Assembly: GCF_900105595.1 (NCBI RefSeq)
Contig: NZ_LT629784.1
Coordinates: 620,001-684,000, forward strand
Length of the DNA: 64,000 bases
Direction of reading: 5' to 3'
DNA from: Stappia sp. ES.058
GTDB taxonomy: Bacteria; Pseudomonadota; Alphaproteobacteria; Rhizobiales; Stappiaceae
Part shown: positions 1-8,610 of the stretch, piece after piece
Position numbering within the stretch: position 1 is the stretch's first letter
Layout of the letters: every line of letters begins with the position of its first letter
Made by a program: the position numbers and the translations under genes
Notes under the pieces: model-generated
Told to the model about the DNA's origin: nothing
What the model saw: the letters and a program-made list of their open reading frames with translations, nothing else
The model's database searches: none

Positions 1-1
1 C

Positions 2-364
2 GCGGCCGGCGACGGCGGGGAGGGAGACGAGGAGCTCGTGCCGGTCGGCAAGGCCTATTTCGGCTTCACCGACGACGAACTGGCGGAGATCGACCGTTTC
101 GTGCGGCAGAACACCGTCAACCGCTTCGGTCCCGTGCGCGAGGTGCGCCATGATACGGACGTCGGGCTGGTGCTCGAGATCGCCTTCGAGGGGCTGAACC
201 GCTCGACGCGGCACAAGTCCGGCGTGGCGATGCGCTTTCCCCGGGTGGCGCGGCTCAGGTTCGACAAGCCGCCGGCGGAGGCCGACCGCATCGAAGCGCT
301 GGAAGCGCTGCTTCCGGCCGACGAGCGCGCGCCCGAAAAACCGAAAATCGCGGGCAGGGGATGA
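2..364 (+). CDS. ATP-dependent DNA ligase, C-terminal part (5' end outside window)
   Basis: The reading frame is open from the window edge, so this is the 3' end of a longer gene. The visible ~120 residues match the C-terminal OB-fold end of the bacterial ATP-dependent ligases linked to cisplatin damage response: VPVGKAYFGFTD, then ERFGPVREV-type sequence, then the RSTRHKSGVAMRFPR motif that contacts DNA and nucleotide. In known genomes this ligase sits with a DEXH helicase and an exonuclease of a repair cluster, which would lie upstream outside the window. The adenylation domain and catalytic lysine are not visible, so the family call rests on the tail alone. Confidence 0.85.
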   Translation, partial: AAGDGGEGDEELVPVGKAYFGFTDDELAEIDRFVRQNTVNRFGPVREVRHDTDVGLVLEIAFEGLNRSTRHKSGVAMRFPRVARLRFDKPPAEADRIEALEALLPADERAPEKPKIAGRG

Positions 365-485
365 GATGGCCTTGCCAGGCCCCTTTGATGCTTTGATGCG
401 GGCGCGCTTTCGTCGCAATCGCACTTGATCGCGCGCGGGTCCCGGCGCACGGTGCCGGACAACGCAATCAGCAACGAGCTCCCGC

Positions 486-1106
486 ATGCAGCGCATTATC
501 GATTATTACTATACGCACGCCTCACCCTGGGCCTATCTCGGCCATGACGCGTTTTTGACACTTGCCGACAAGCGTGAATACGCCGTGCGGTTTCGTCCTG
601 TTTCGCTGACCACGGTGTTCGCTGAAACCGGCGGGCTTCCGCTTGCCAAGCGCCATCCGGTGCGCCAGGCCTATCGTCTGGTGGAACTGCAGCGCTGGCG
701 TGCCTATCGCAACATTCCGCTGACCCTGAAGCCCGCGCATTTTCCGGTGAACCCGGAACTCGCCGACCGCATCGCGCTGGCGATCGCGGTGGACGGCGGA
801 CCGGTGGCGGCCTACTCGCTGGCCGTGTTCCAGGCGCTTTGGACGGATGAACTGGATATCGCACAGGAAAACGTGCATCGCGCAATCCTTGACCGGCTCG
901 GGCTGAATGCTGACGCGACGCTCGCCCAGGCGGGTGAAAAGCCCATCATCGAACGCTACATGGCCAATCAGGCGGAGGCGATCGAAACCGGTGTCTTTGG
1001 GTCGCCGAGCTATGTGTTGAACGGCGAGGTGTTCTGGGGGCAGGACCGTCTCGACCTGCTGGATACGGCACTTGCCGACGGCCGCGCCCCCTTCGTCGCG
1101 CCGTAA
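486..1106 (+). CDS. 2-hydroxychromene-2-carboxylate isomerase / DsbA-family thioredoxin-fold protein
   Basis: A 206-residue protein of the kappa-GST/HCCA-isomerase family. The N-terminus IDYYYTHASPWAYLG carries the SPW(A/S)YLG element whose serine activates glutathione in the family. A helical insert follows, and then the cis-proline-type FGSPSYVLNGEVFWGQDRL near the C-terminus, all in family order. Family members isomerise 2-hydroxychromene-2-carboxylate in naphthalene degradation or act as general glutathione-dependent enzymes. No aromatic pathway genes are adjacent, so the physiological substrate is unknown. The ATG at 486 has only a weak ribosome-binding site. Confidence 0.85.
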   Translation: MQRIIDYYYTHASPWAYLGHDAFLTLADKREYAVRFRPVSLTTVFAETGGLPLAKRHPVRQAYRLVELQRWRAYRNIPLTLKPAHFPVNPELADRIALAIAVDGGPVAAYSLAVFQALWTDELDIAQENVHRAILDRLGLNADATLAQAGEKPIIERYMANQAEAIETGVFGSPSYVLNGEVFWGQDRLDLLDTALADGRAPFVAP

Positions 1107-1245
1107 CGAAAATGCGCCGGTCTCCGGGGCGTCGTGCTTTTGCCACGACCGGTGTCGATACTTGGGCGCGGCCCTTGAGAATGCACCGGTCGTATGTTTT
1201 GTGCCGGCGCCCCGGCAAAACGCGGAACAGATGGAGACTATCGTG

Positions 1246-1764
1246 ATGCGTCAGCTCGCAACCGCCCTTGCCGCCGCCGGTCTTGCGGTGTCGCTTGTCA
1301 CGGGCGCAGCCGCCCAGTCGGCTGACGCGGGAACGGGGCCGCGTCCCTCGGCGTCGGAGGATCGCTATCTGCTTGCCCCAGCCGGCGAGGCCTTCCTGCG
1401 CCTCGACCGGGAAAGCGGGCGCGTCGCCGAATGCCGCCGGCGCGGCGAGACATGGCGCTGCGTCGCCGTGCCGGACGCGCAATTGGCGATGGAACAGGAG
1501 ATTTCGCGGCTGAGCGATGAACTTGTGGATCTTCGGCGGAAAAATGCCGCGCTGGAGAAACGGCTGGCCGCGACAGGTCGAACATCACCGCCAGGCGGGT
1601 CGGAAACGCCGGACCTCGAGACCGGCGACGAGAACGCGCCGGCCTTTTCGCCCGAGGAAGAGGCCGAACTCGACAAGGCGCTCGACTTTACCGAAAAAGC
1701 CATGCGCCGCTTTTTCGGCCTGATGAAGACCCTGCGCGAGGAATACGACGGAATGGCGAACTGA
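1246..1764 (+). CDS. Secreted or periplasmic hypothetical protein with a coiled coil
   Basis: A protein of about 172 residues that I cannot assign to a family. The N-terminus MRQLATALAAAGLAVSLVTGAAAQ is a clear Sec signal peptide with a probable AAA-Q cleavage. A short domain with a Cys pair (ECRRRGETWRC) follows. A heptad-like segment comes next (EISRLSDELVDLRRKNAALEKRL), then an acidic linker and a helical C-terminus. The frame is also open upstream. I prefer the ATG at 1246 because GGAG at 1233-1236 is well spaced and the signal peptide begins there; an ATG at 1231 is possible. It probably works in the periplasm or at the envelope; function unknown. Confidence 0.65.
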   Translation: MRQLATALAAAGLAVSLVTGAAAQSADAGTGPRPSASEDRYLLAPAGEAFLRLDRESGRVAECRRRGETWRCVAVPDAQLAMEQEISRLSDELVDLRRKNAALEKRLAATGRTSPPGGSETPDLETGDENAPAFSPEEEAELDKALDFTEKAMRRFFGLMKTLREEYDGMAN

Positions 1765-1807
1765 TCGGGCCGGATACGCTCCGCCCCGACCGGGAATGTG
1801 CGTCGTG

Positions 1808-2680
1808 TCAGGCCTTCAGCACATGCTTGAGAATATCGGCGCGGACCTCGTCATCGAGCGCGACGGCGCTGCGCGTCTTGAGATCCATCGTCAGCGCCAC
1901 GACGTCGCACACCGCCGCCAGCCGGTGCGTGCGTGCCTCGAACAGGTGATGGCGGAAGGAGAAGGTGGATTTCGCGGCCCCCGTCAGCCCGCTGTGGGTG
2001 ACCACCGGATCGCCGGGCTTGATCGGACCGGTCCAGGCGAGCTTCATCTCCACCGCGACACGCCCGAACCCTCGCTCGGTGAGCCAGGCGTCTGTCATCG
2101 GTGTCATGTTCCACACATGCGGCGCCCCTTCGGTGAAGCAGGACAGCGCAAAGGCATCGTCGGCGCGTCCGTCCGGTCCGGCATGGCGCGGCAGCACGGT
2201 GGCGCGATGCACGATACGCCCGCCCGCGGCCTCCAGCTGTTTCACGGTCACCGAACTTGTTTCCGCGGCGGTGCCCAGGCTGCGCGGCAGTGCGGCGTCC
2301 GGCATCGGTGCGCTGACGTCCTGAAAACGGCGGCGCAATTCGCGCGCGACGCTGTCGGCGGGGGCGTAGCCGTCGGTCGCCGTTGCGGCGAGAACATTGT
2401 CGGCGCTGCGGCGCAACTCGTGCACCACCGTGAGCATATAGGGACCGTCGAAAGCGACATGGCTGTGCATGACCAGCGTGTCGCCGGAATACAGCTCTTC
2501 GTGATAGCGCATATGCCGCGCCCGGCGCGGGCCCGCCAGGGCATCGCTCAGTCCGCTCAACAGGCGGAACTGCCGGTCGGCTTCCTCGAAGCGCGCCAGA
2601 TAGAATTGAACGTTCAGATGATCGTTTTCATCGCATTCCCAGCAATTCACAAAAGAATACAAAGTCTCGATAGCGGCCAT
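1808..2680 (-). CDS. Double-hotdog acyl-CoA thioesterase-like protein
   Basis: A 290-residue protein with two hotdog halves. The first half starts with CDENDHLNVQFYLARFEEAD, the usual 4HBT-type active-site helix entry. The second half is around MTDAWLTERGFGRVAVEMKLAWTGPIKPGD. Such proteins hydrolyse acyl-CoA thioesters; close relatives occur beside carnitine or betaine catabolism genes, but none is adjacent here. The start at 2680 has a GGAG site just upstream on the minus strand. The longer open frame to 2824 overlaps the next gene and is rejected. It is convergent with the secreted protein gene. Confidence 0.75.
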   Translation of the reverse strand: MAAIETLYSFVNCWECDENDHLNVQFYLARFEEADRQFRLLSGLSDALAGPRRARHMRYHEELYSGDTLVMHSHVAFDGPYMLTVVHELRRSADNVLAATATDGYAPADSVARELRRRFQDVSAPMPDAALPRSLGTAAETSSVTVKQLEAAGGRIVHRATVLPRHAGPDGRADDAFALSCFTEGAPHVWNMTPMTDAWLTERGFGRVAVEMKLAWTGPIKPGDPVVTHSGLTGAAKSTFSFRHHLFEARTHRLAAVCDVVALTMDLKTRSAVALDDEVRADILKHVLKA

Positions 2681-2735
2681 GTGTGGCTCTCCGGGGGTGT
2701 TCGGTGATGGTGTGTGGGCCTGGCGGCGGCGGGTG

Positions 2736-3749
2736 TCAATCGGAGGGCGGTATTTCCTGCAGGAATGCGTCGATCGCCCGATTGCTTTCCTCCGCGATCG
2801 CAAGAGGAAAATGCTGAAAGACATGGCAACCGCCGGGATGAACCGAAAGGTCCGCCCGGTTTCCCGCCGCCCGCCAGCGCGCGGCCATGAACAGCGTGTC
2901 GTCGAGCAGAGGGTCGGCGTCGCCGACGACGAAATGCGCCGGCACCAGCCCGTCCAGGGTCCCCATCATCGGGGAAATGTCGGGGGCGGCGGGATCGCCG
3001 CCGCGTGCGAGATAGTGGCGCACGAACATCGTCAGGTCACGGGTGTTCAGCACCAGCTTCTGGCTCCCCCAGGCGCGGGCGCTGGGTGTGAGCCGCAGGT
3101 CGAAGCAGCCGCAAACGAAGACGGCGGCCGAAAACAGGCGGCCGAGACCGTGCCGGTCGCGCAGGCGCAGGAGGGTTGCCGCCGCGAGGTTGGCACCTGC
3201 CGATTCCCCGCCGATGGCGAAGCGCGCCTTGCCGAATTCCCGTCCCCCGTGTTCATGCAGCCAAAGCGCCGCCGCCTCGCAATCGTCCGGCGCGTGCGGG
3301 TAAGGGTGTTCCGGGGCAAGCCTGTAGTCGCAGGACACGACGGCCAGTCCGGTGTTTTCAGTGATTTCGCGCAGCCGTGGGTCCTGCTCGTCGGCGGCTC
3401 CGAGCGTCCATCCGCCACCGTGGATGTGCAGATAAGCCCCCTCGCAGGCGCGCGTTTTCGGGCGCAGGATGCGCAGGCCGATGTCGCCGTGAGGGCCGGG
3501 GATCGATCTGATCTCTGCATCCGGATCGCGCGGAGGACACGGAAAGGGACCGAGCCCCTCCGCCCTTTTTTCGCGAATGAGCGATGGTGCGAAAGCCCAT
3601 TGATCCGGCAGAAGCGTCAGCCGGTGAATCAGGTCACGGTTGAAGTCGAGCGTTTCCACGCTGGCCTCGCCCCGGTGGCCGAAGTCGAACCCCATTGCAG
3701 CCATTGAGGCCAGTATCCTGTCGTCGGTGTTTGCGAAATTGCCCCGCAA
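2736..3749 (-). CDS. Alpha/beta hydrolase, hormone-sensitive lipase (HSL) family
   Basis: The protein shows all HSL-family marks. HGGGWTLG forms the oxyanion hole, GESAGANLA is the nucleophile elbow with the catalytic serine, DADPLLDD supplies the acid and HPGGCHVF the histidine. It is about 337 residues, cytosolic, and probably hydrolyses short-chain esters or acyl groups. The start is uncertain: 3749 is a TTG without a good ribosome-binding site, and ATG at 3704 would trim 15 residues of a helix usually present in the family. It lies upstream of the thioesterase gene on the same strand with a gap of 55 bases, so the two may be co-transcribed. Confidence 0.85.
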   Translation of the reverse strand: MRGNFANTDDRILASMAAMGFDFGHRGEASVETLDFNRDLIHRLTLLPDQWAFAPSLIREKRAEGLGPFPCPPRDPDAEIRSIPGPHGDIGLRILRPKTRACEGAYLHIHGGGWTLGAADEQDPRLREITENTGLAVVSCDYRLAPEHPYPHAPDDCEAAALWLHEHGGREFGKARFAIGGESAGANLAAATLLRLRDRHGLGRLFSAAVFVCGCFDLRLTPSARAWGSQKLVLNTRDLTMFVRHYLARGGDPAAPDISPMMGTLDGLVPAHFVVGDADPLLDDTLFMAARWRAAGNRADLSVHPGGCHVFQHFPLAIAEESNRAIDAFLQEIPPSD

Positions 3750-3865
3750 CGACGCGGCGCGATGCGCAGGCTAAAGCGTGGGCAATCGCCTGCCAAGCCC
3801 TGCCGCGCTTGCGCTGCCCGCGCGCTCCTCACATAGTTATCGAAAAGGGAGGTATTTGCGCAATC

Positions 3866-4345
3866 ATGACCCGTTCCCGACTCGGCCTGACCGACCAGGC
3901 CTGGACCTTCGAGGACGACGGCCTCGACCTGCGGCAGCGCATGGGTCGGCTTGTCGTCGCGACGCGCGGCTGCGGGTTTTACGGCATCGGCCGGCGGATC
4001 GACGACTGGCTCATGGAGCAGACTGCGCGCGACGGGGCGGCGTCGATCTTCCTGCGCCACACCTCCGCTTCGCTCACCATCCAGGAAAACGCCGACCCCG
4101 ACGTTCAGGCGGATCTGCTCGATGCGCTTGCCGGCCTTGCGCGCGAGGATACGCCCTGGCGTCACCGCAGCGAAGGCCCTGACGACATGCCGGCCCATGT
4201 CAAGACGATGCTGACCGATGTCAGCCTGCAGGTGCCGGTGGTCGCCGGCCGGCTCGACCTCGGCACCTGGCAGGAGATCTACCTTGTGGAGCACCGCCGC
4301 GACCCCCACCAGCGCAGCCTGACGCTGCGCTATCTGGGAACCTGA
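3866..4345 (+). CDS. yjbQ: YjbQ/UPF0047 family protein
   Basis: A 159-residue single-domain protein. Its signature lies at FLRHTSASLTIQENADPDVQADL, followed by the HRSEGPDDMPAHVKTML stretch and the C-terminal LGTWQEIYLVEHR, which define the YjbQ (UPF0047) fold. The family is often annotated as secondary thiamine-phosphate synthase, because E. coli YjbQ can replace ThiE when overexpressed; the true role is unsettled. The ATG at 3866 is preceded by GGGAGG at 3848-3853, which decides the start over the longer open frame from 3695. It stands alone, divergent from the esterase. Confidence 0.9.
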   Translation: MTRSRLGLTDQAWTFEDDGLDLRQRMGRLVVATRGCGFYGIGRRIDDWLMEQTARDGAASIFLRHTSASLTIQENADPDVQADLLDALAGLAREDTPWRHRSEGPDDMPAHVKTMLTDVSLQVPVVAGRLDLGTWQEIYLVEHRRDPHQRSLTLRYLGT

Positions 4346-4373
4346 GAGCCCGCGCGCGGCGGCGGCATCGGCA

Positions 4374-5327
4374 TCAGCGGTGGGCTGCGAACCGGCGCGT
4401 CGCCGCCACCAGTTCCGAGACGATGCCCGGCTCGCTGGCCGCATGACCCGCGTCCTCGACGATGCGAAGATCGGCCTGGGGCCAGGCACCGGCGAGGTCG
4501 ATGGCGTTCTTCATCGGCGTGACCACATCATGCCGACCGTGCACGATCACGCCGGGGATATCGCGGATCTTGCCGATATCGCGCAACAACTGGTCGTCAT
4601 GGGTGAAGAACCCGCCATTTGCGAAGTAATGCGCCTCGATACGCGCGAAGGCGAGGGCGTAGTGCGGATCCGAAAAGGCCTCCTCGCGTTGCGGATTGCG
4701 CAGCACCGACAGCGTCGAACCTTCCCAGCGCGCCCATCGCCTTGCCGCTTCAAGTTGAGCGGCTTCGTCCGTTCCGGTCAGCCGGCGGTGATAGGCGGCG
4801 ATCAGGTCGTTTTGTTCATCCTCTGGGATCAGGTCCCGGTAGGACGCGAAAAGATCGGGATAGAGCCAGCTTGCGCCCTCCTGGTAGAACCAAAGCAGTT
4901 CCGCGCGACGCAGCAGGAAGATGCCCCGCAGGACGAGCGAGGTGACCCTCTCGGGATGCGTCTGCGCATAGGCGAGCGACAGGGTCGAGCCCCAGGATCC
5001 TCCGAACACCTGCCAGCGCTCGATGCCCAGATGCGACCGCAGGCCCTCGATATCGCCGACGAGATCCCAGGTGGTGTTTTCGCGCAATTCCGCATGTGGC
5101 GTTGAGCGGCCGCAGCCGCGCTGGTCGAACAGGACGATGCGATAGATCTCGGGATCGTGAAACCGGCGCATGATCTCGCCCGCTCCGCCGCCCGGCCCGC
5201 CGTGCAGCATGACGACCGGCACGCCGTCCGGATTGCCGCATTCCTCATAGTGGATGGAATGCAGGTCGCTGACGGGCAACAGGCCGGAGGCATAGGGCTC
5301 CAGCGGCGGAAAAAGCGGCTCGCGCAT
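4374..5327 (-). CDS. pip: Proline iminopeptidase
   Basis: A 317-residue alpha/beta hydrolase of peptidase family S33. Visible are HGGPGGG (oxyanion region), DQRGCGRSTPH (the signature after strand 5), GGSWGSTLSLAYAQTHPERV (nucleophile elbow with Ser), and the late HGRHDVVTPMKNA (Asp) and EDAGHAASE (His) segments. It releases N-terminal proline from peptides in the cytosol. The start at 5327 (MREPLFPPLEPY) matches the conserved N-terminus of the family. It follows the small membrane protein operon by 82 bases on the same strand. Confidence 0.93.
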   Translation of the reverse strand: MREPLFPPLEPYASGLLPVSDLHSIHYEECGNPDGVPVVMLHGGPGGGAGEIMRRFHDPEIYRIVLFDQRGCGRSTPHAELRENTTWDLVGDIEGLRSHLGIERWQVFGGSWGSTLSLAYAQTHPERVTSLVLRGIFLLRRAELLWFYQEGASWLYPDLFASYRDLIPEDEQNDLIAAYHRRLTGTDEAAQLEAARRWARWEGSTLSVLRNPQREEAFSDPHYALAFARIEAHYFANGGFFTHDDQLLRDIGKIRDIPGVIVHGRHDVVTPMKNAIDLAGAWPQADLRIVEDAGHAASEPGIVSELVAATRRFAAHR

Positions 5328-5409
5328 GGTCGAGTGTCCTTGAAATGCAGGGGTAGGCAAGGGCGGTGCGGGCGCGCGTCGATCACCCGCGCCCGGCGTT
5401 CGGGCGAGC

Positions 5410-5751
5410 CTAACCCAGAAGCAGAAGCGCGGCCATCCCCGCAGCCGGCAGGGTTAGGAGCGCGGTGGCCGCGAGCCAGACGAGGCAGACGGCGAAGGGC
5501 GAGGCGCGTCCGCCGGCAAAGCGCTCGTAGAGGGCGGCGGGCACACCGGCGACGACCAGTGTCACCAGCGCGCCGAACAGATATGCCAGATAGATGACAA
5601 GCGCAGCCGAAGACACCAGCAGGCCGGGTGCGAGCAGGATCACGGCGGCGGTCGTCTGCGGCAGGAGCCAGGGGTTGAACACGCCGTTGAAGAGCGCGAA
5701 CGCCGCGATGGCAAGGGCAATGCGGCCGGTGTCCGTGGCGGGGCGCTTCAT
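5410..5751 (-). CDS. Small integral membrane protein, unknown function
   Basis: A 113-residue, very hydrophobic protein with three to four predicted transmembrane segments (FALFNGVFNPWLLPQTTAAV, LVIYLAYLFGALVTLVVAGV, CLVWLAATALLTLPAAGMAAL). I do not recognise a family. It starts 5 bases after the stop of the preceding small membrane gene and is the last gene of the symporter operon on the minus strand. That suggests it is an accessory to the transporter or shares its regulation. Confidence 0.6.
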   Translation of the reverse strand: MKRPATDTGRIALAIAAFALFNGVFNPWLLPQTTAAVILLAPGLLVSSAALVIYLAYLFGALVTLVVAGVPAALYERFAGGRASPFAVCLVWLAATALLTLPAAGMAALLLLG

Positions 5752-5755
5752 CGGA

Positions 5756-6061
5756 TCACGCGGCCCCGGAAAGCGCGCCGCTTGCGGCGAAACCGACTGC
5801 GAGCAGCACGCGCGCGATCATTGCCCATGTCACCGCGAAGAGCAGAAGCACCGCATGCGGCAGCAGCGCGGGCGTGACCTGTCGCACCAGCCACACGGCG
5901 GGATCGGTGAGGCGGCAAAAGGCGCGCAGCATGAAGCCGGGGTGATCGGCGCCCAGCAGAAGCGTCAGCGCCAGCCGCCCGAGCAGGGTGTACATCAGCG
6001 CCGCCAGCACGAAATTGGCGGTCTGGAAGACCAGCACGCTCACGGTTGCCGTGCCCTGCAC
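5756..6061 (-). CDS. Small YggT-like membrane protein
   Basis: A 101-residue membrane protein. The arrangement of an N-terminal hydrophobic segment, then FCRLTDPAVWLVRQVTPALLP, then a second hydrophobic segment resembles the YggT family (FxRLTEP-x-L-x-PxR signature). I assign YggT-like on that resemblance only. It begins 25 bases after the symporter stop and is followed after 4 bases by another small membrane gene, so it belongs to the same operon. A longer open frame in another phase (5748-6077) is treated as a shadow because its translation is Arg/Ala-rich. Confidence 0.55.
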   Translation of the reverse strand: MQGTATVSVLVFQTANFVLAALMYTLLGRLALTLLLGADHPGFMLRAFCRLTDPAVWLVRQVTPALLPHAVLLLFAVTWAMIARVLLAVGFAASGALSGAA

Positions 6062-6086
6062 ACCGATTGCCGCTCATGCGCGCGGT

Positions 6087-7922
6087 TCACAGCGGACCGT
6101 CTTTCATCACGGGCCCACCCGAAGGCTTGCGGATGTCGTCGATCAGCGCCTGCACCTCGCGCGAGGGCGCGGGCGTGACGAGGCTGATGAGGATGGTTAC
6201 CACGAAACCGACCGGCAGGCCGAAGAGGGCAGCCGAGATGTTTTTCACGCCAAACCATTCCGGCATTCCGCCGTATTGCGTCATCGCCAGGTAGTAGAGC
6301 GTGACGCCAAAGCCTGCGATCATGCCGGCGATGGCGCCGGCGGACGTGCAGCGCCGCCACCAGATGCCGAGCACGATCGCCGGGAAGTTGCCGGCGGCGG
6401 CAAGCGAAAACGCCCATGCAACGACCGACAAAATGTCGGAGGGACGTGTCGAGGCGACGTAGGCGGCCAGCCCCGCGGTGGCCACTAGAAGCACGCGCGC
6501 CACCACCAGGCGGTGGCTTGCCGGCGCGCGTTTGTCGAGCATGCGGTAGTAGACGTCGTGGCTCATCGCATTGGCGATGGCAAGCAGCAGTCCGTCCGCC
6601 GTCGACAGCGAGGCGGCAAGACCGCCGGCGGCCACGAGGCCCGCGATCACATACGGCAGTCCCGCGATTTCCGGCATGGCGATGACGATCACGTCGCGGT
6701 CGATGGCGAGATCGGGAAGCCGCAGCACGCCTTCATTGCCGGGCACGCCGGCGCAGGCCGCCCGCACGGCATCGGCGGTTGCGGCAGGGACACCGCAGAT
6801 ATCGACAAGCCCCAGCTTGCCATAGGTATGGATCCATTGCGGCAGGGCATCGAGACCCGCACCGATGACGTTTTGATAGATCTCCAGCTTGGCGAAGGCG
6901 GCATAGGCCGGCGCGGTCACGAAAAGCAGGACGATGAAGAGCAGAGACCATGCGACCGAGCGGCGCGCATCGCGCACGGACCGCGTCGTGAAGTACCGCA
7001 TCAAGATGTGCGGCAGCGATGCCGTGCCGATCATCAGGCAGGCGATCAGCGCGAAGAAGTTCAGCGGATCGAGCGAGGTGAAGGGGGTAAGGTGGGGTTT
7101 CAGGGTCTCCACGCTCGCCAGCCCGCGCGCCAGCAGGTCCTGCTCGAGAACGGCGATCTCCTGAAGCACCGCTCCATAGGTGAACTGGGCAACGGGAAAG
7201 CCGAATTTCTGCGCCGAGAGGATCGCCACGGGCAGCATGTAGGCTACGATCAGCACAATGTATTGCGCGACCTGCGTCCAGGTGACCGCGCGCATGCCGC
7301 CCAGCATCGAGCATATCAGGATGCCGGCAAGGCCGACGTAGACCGCGACCTCGAAGGAAATCCCGAGAAACCGCGAGGCGATGATCCCTGTCGCATAGAT
7401 CTGCGCGACCACATAGGTGAACGAGCAGGCAAGGAGCACGACAATGCCGATGAGGCGGGCGAGATTTCCGCCAAAGCGCGCGGCGAGGAAATCGGGAACC
7501 GTATAGGCGCCGAACTTGCGCAGGTAGGGCGCGACCAGCACTGCAACGAGCACATAGCCGCCGGTCCAGCCGACCACATAGGCCAGCCCGTCGTAACCCA
7601 GCGCATAGAGCGTGCCGGCCATGCCGACGAAGGAGGCGCCGGACATCCAGTCGGCCGCCGTCGCCATGCCGTTGTAGAGCGCGGGAACGCGCCGTCCGGC
7701 CACATAGTATTCGGAAACCTGCGCGGTGCGGGTGACGATGCCGATCCCGGCATAGACGGCAAGGGTGCAGAAGACGAAGAGATACCCGATGATCGGGTCG
7801 GGAACGCCCATCTGCTCGAGGATGGCAAGCAGCACAACGAAAGCCGCAAACCCGCCCGCGTAGGTGCCGTAGATCCGCCCGATGTTGGCGAGAAAGGCGT
7901 CGTCGGGGTGCGGGCGGCTCAT
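6087..7922 (-). CDS. Sodium:solute symporter, large subunit (VC_2705/ActP-like SSF)
   Basis: A 611-residue SSF-family permease with about 13 hydrophobic segments. AADWMSGASFVGMAGTLYALG is the conserved TM2 signature of acetate/proline symporters, and GGMRAVTWTQVAQYIVL and LAASLSTADGLLLAIA are further SSF landmarks. The preceding DUF4212 gene overlaps it by the four bases ATGA, which sets the start at 7922. This small-plus-large pair is the VC_2705-type symporter associated with acetate or other short organic acid uptake. The upstream open frame to 8177 is spurious. Confidence 0.9.
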   Translation of the reverse strand: MSRPHPDDAFLANIGRIYGTYAGGFAAFVVLLAILEQMGVPDPIIGYLFVFCTLAVYAGIGIVTRTAQVSEYYVAGRRVPALYNGMATAADWMSGASFVGMAGTLYALGYDGLAYVVGWTGGYVLVAVLVAPYLRKFGAYTVPDFLAARFGGNLARLIGIVVLLACSFTYVVAQIYATGIIASRFLGISFEVAVYVGLAGILICSMLGGMRAVTWTQVAQYIVLIVAYMLPVAILSAQKFGFPVAQFTYGAVLQEIAVLEQDLLARGLASVETLKPHLTPFTSLDPLNFFALIACLMIGTASLPHILMRYFTTRSVRDARRSVAWSLLFIVLLFVTAPAYAAFAKLEIYQNVIGAGLDALPQWIHTYGKLGLVDICGVPAATADAVRAACAGVPGNEGVLRLPDLAIDRDVIVIAMPEIAGLPYVIAGLVAAGGLAASLSTADGLLLAIANAMSHDVYYRMLDKRAPASHRLVVARVLLVATAGLAAYVASTRPSDILSVVAWAFSLAAAGNFPAIVLGIWWRRCTSAGAIAGMIAGFGVTLYYLAMTQYGGMPEWFGVKNISAALFGLPVGFVVTILISLVTPAPSREVQALIDDIRKPSGGPVMKDGPL

Positions 7923-8218
7923 AGCGGCGGCTCCTCGCCGGAGACGTCCGGTTCGGCAACGCCGGCCTCGCGGTCGATGCGGTCCTGACGCGCGCTGAAC
8001 CAGAAGACGAGGCCGACGAAGGCGATCAGCGAGCCTTGCGCCGCCATGTAGAAGCCGAGCGGGAAACCGGCGACCGTGAGCGTGTTGAGCGGGACGACGA
8101 AGCCGTGAACCGCGAAACCGAAGACAGCCCACAGCGCCATCACGATCAGCGCAAGGCGCACTGTCCGGCGCCACCACGGCTGGTGCCGGCGCTTCGGTGT
8201 CTTTGCGCGTCCAGTCAT
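7919..8218 (-). CDS. DUF4212 small subunit of sodium:solute symporter
   Basis: A 99-residue protein with two transmembrane helices (LALIVMALWAVFGFAVHGF and GFYMAAQGSLIAFVGLVFWF) around the conserved FPLGFYMAAQGS stretch. This is the DUF4212/small symporter-subunit family that always precedes a VC_2705-type SSF permease. Its stop overlaps the large subunit start (ATGA), so the two are translationally coupled. The N-terminal RRHQPWWRRTVRL is typical. It is the first gene of the minus-strand operon, and the spacer upstream carries a perfect inverted repeat at 8349-8364. Confidence 0.9.
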   Translation of the reverse strand: MTGRAKTPKRRHQPWWRRTVRLALIVMALWAVFGFAVHGFVVPLNTLTVAGFPLGFYMAAQGSLIAFVGLVFWFSARQDRIDREAGVAEPDVSGEEPPL

Positions 8219-8348
8219 CGCGGTTCCCCCGTCTTGTGTGCCGGTCTCGTCCGACAGGTATCCGTGCGCGCGTGACGCTGCGACAGCTCGGCGGTGCGAC
8301 GCCGTCCCCCGATGCTTAACACCCTGATCGAAGCGATGCTTATACGAC

Positions 8349-8364
8349 TTTCGCAAAAGCGAAA
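8349..8364. promoter_or_regulatory. Perfect inverted repeat upstream of symporter operon
   Basis: TTTCGCAAAAGCGAAA is a perfect 6-4-6 inverted repeat in the 392-base spacer (8219-8610) between the DUF4212/symporter operon and the divergent response-regulator gene. It lies 131 bases upstream of the symporter start, so it could be an operator or part of a promoter. The protein that would bind it is not known; the adjacent LuxR-type regulator is an obvious candidate. Nothing else recognisable was seen in this spacer. Confidence 0.4.
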
Positions 8365-8610
8365 ACTGTGAGAATACGAGAAGCGCTTCCGGCCCCGGGG
8401 GGTGGCCGCCCGCCGATGCTCCGGTTCTTCGCTTGATGCGCGTGGTGTCAGGGTCAATACTGCAACCGAGCAACGGGAGCCCCTGTTTCGGGTCGGCTGC
8501 CCGGGCAACCGGAACAAGGGGGACGCGGCATGCGGATCGGCGGGAGGCGATTCGCGGCCTGCGTGGTTCAGCGCCGGCGGCGACAGTCGGCCTGAAGGGA
8601 GGAGAATTGC

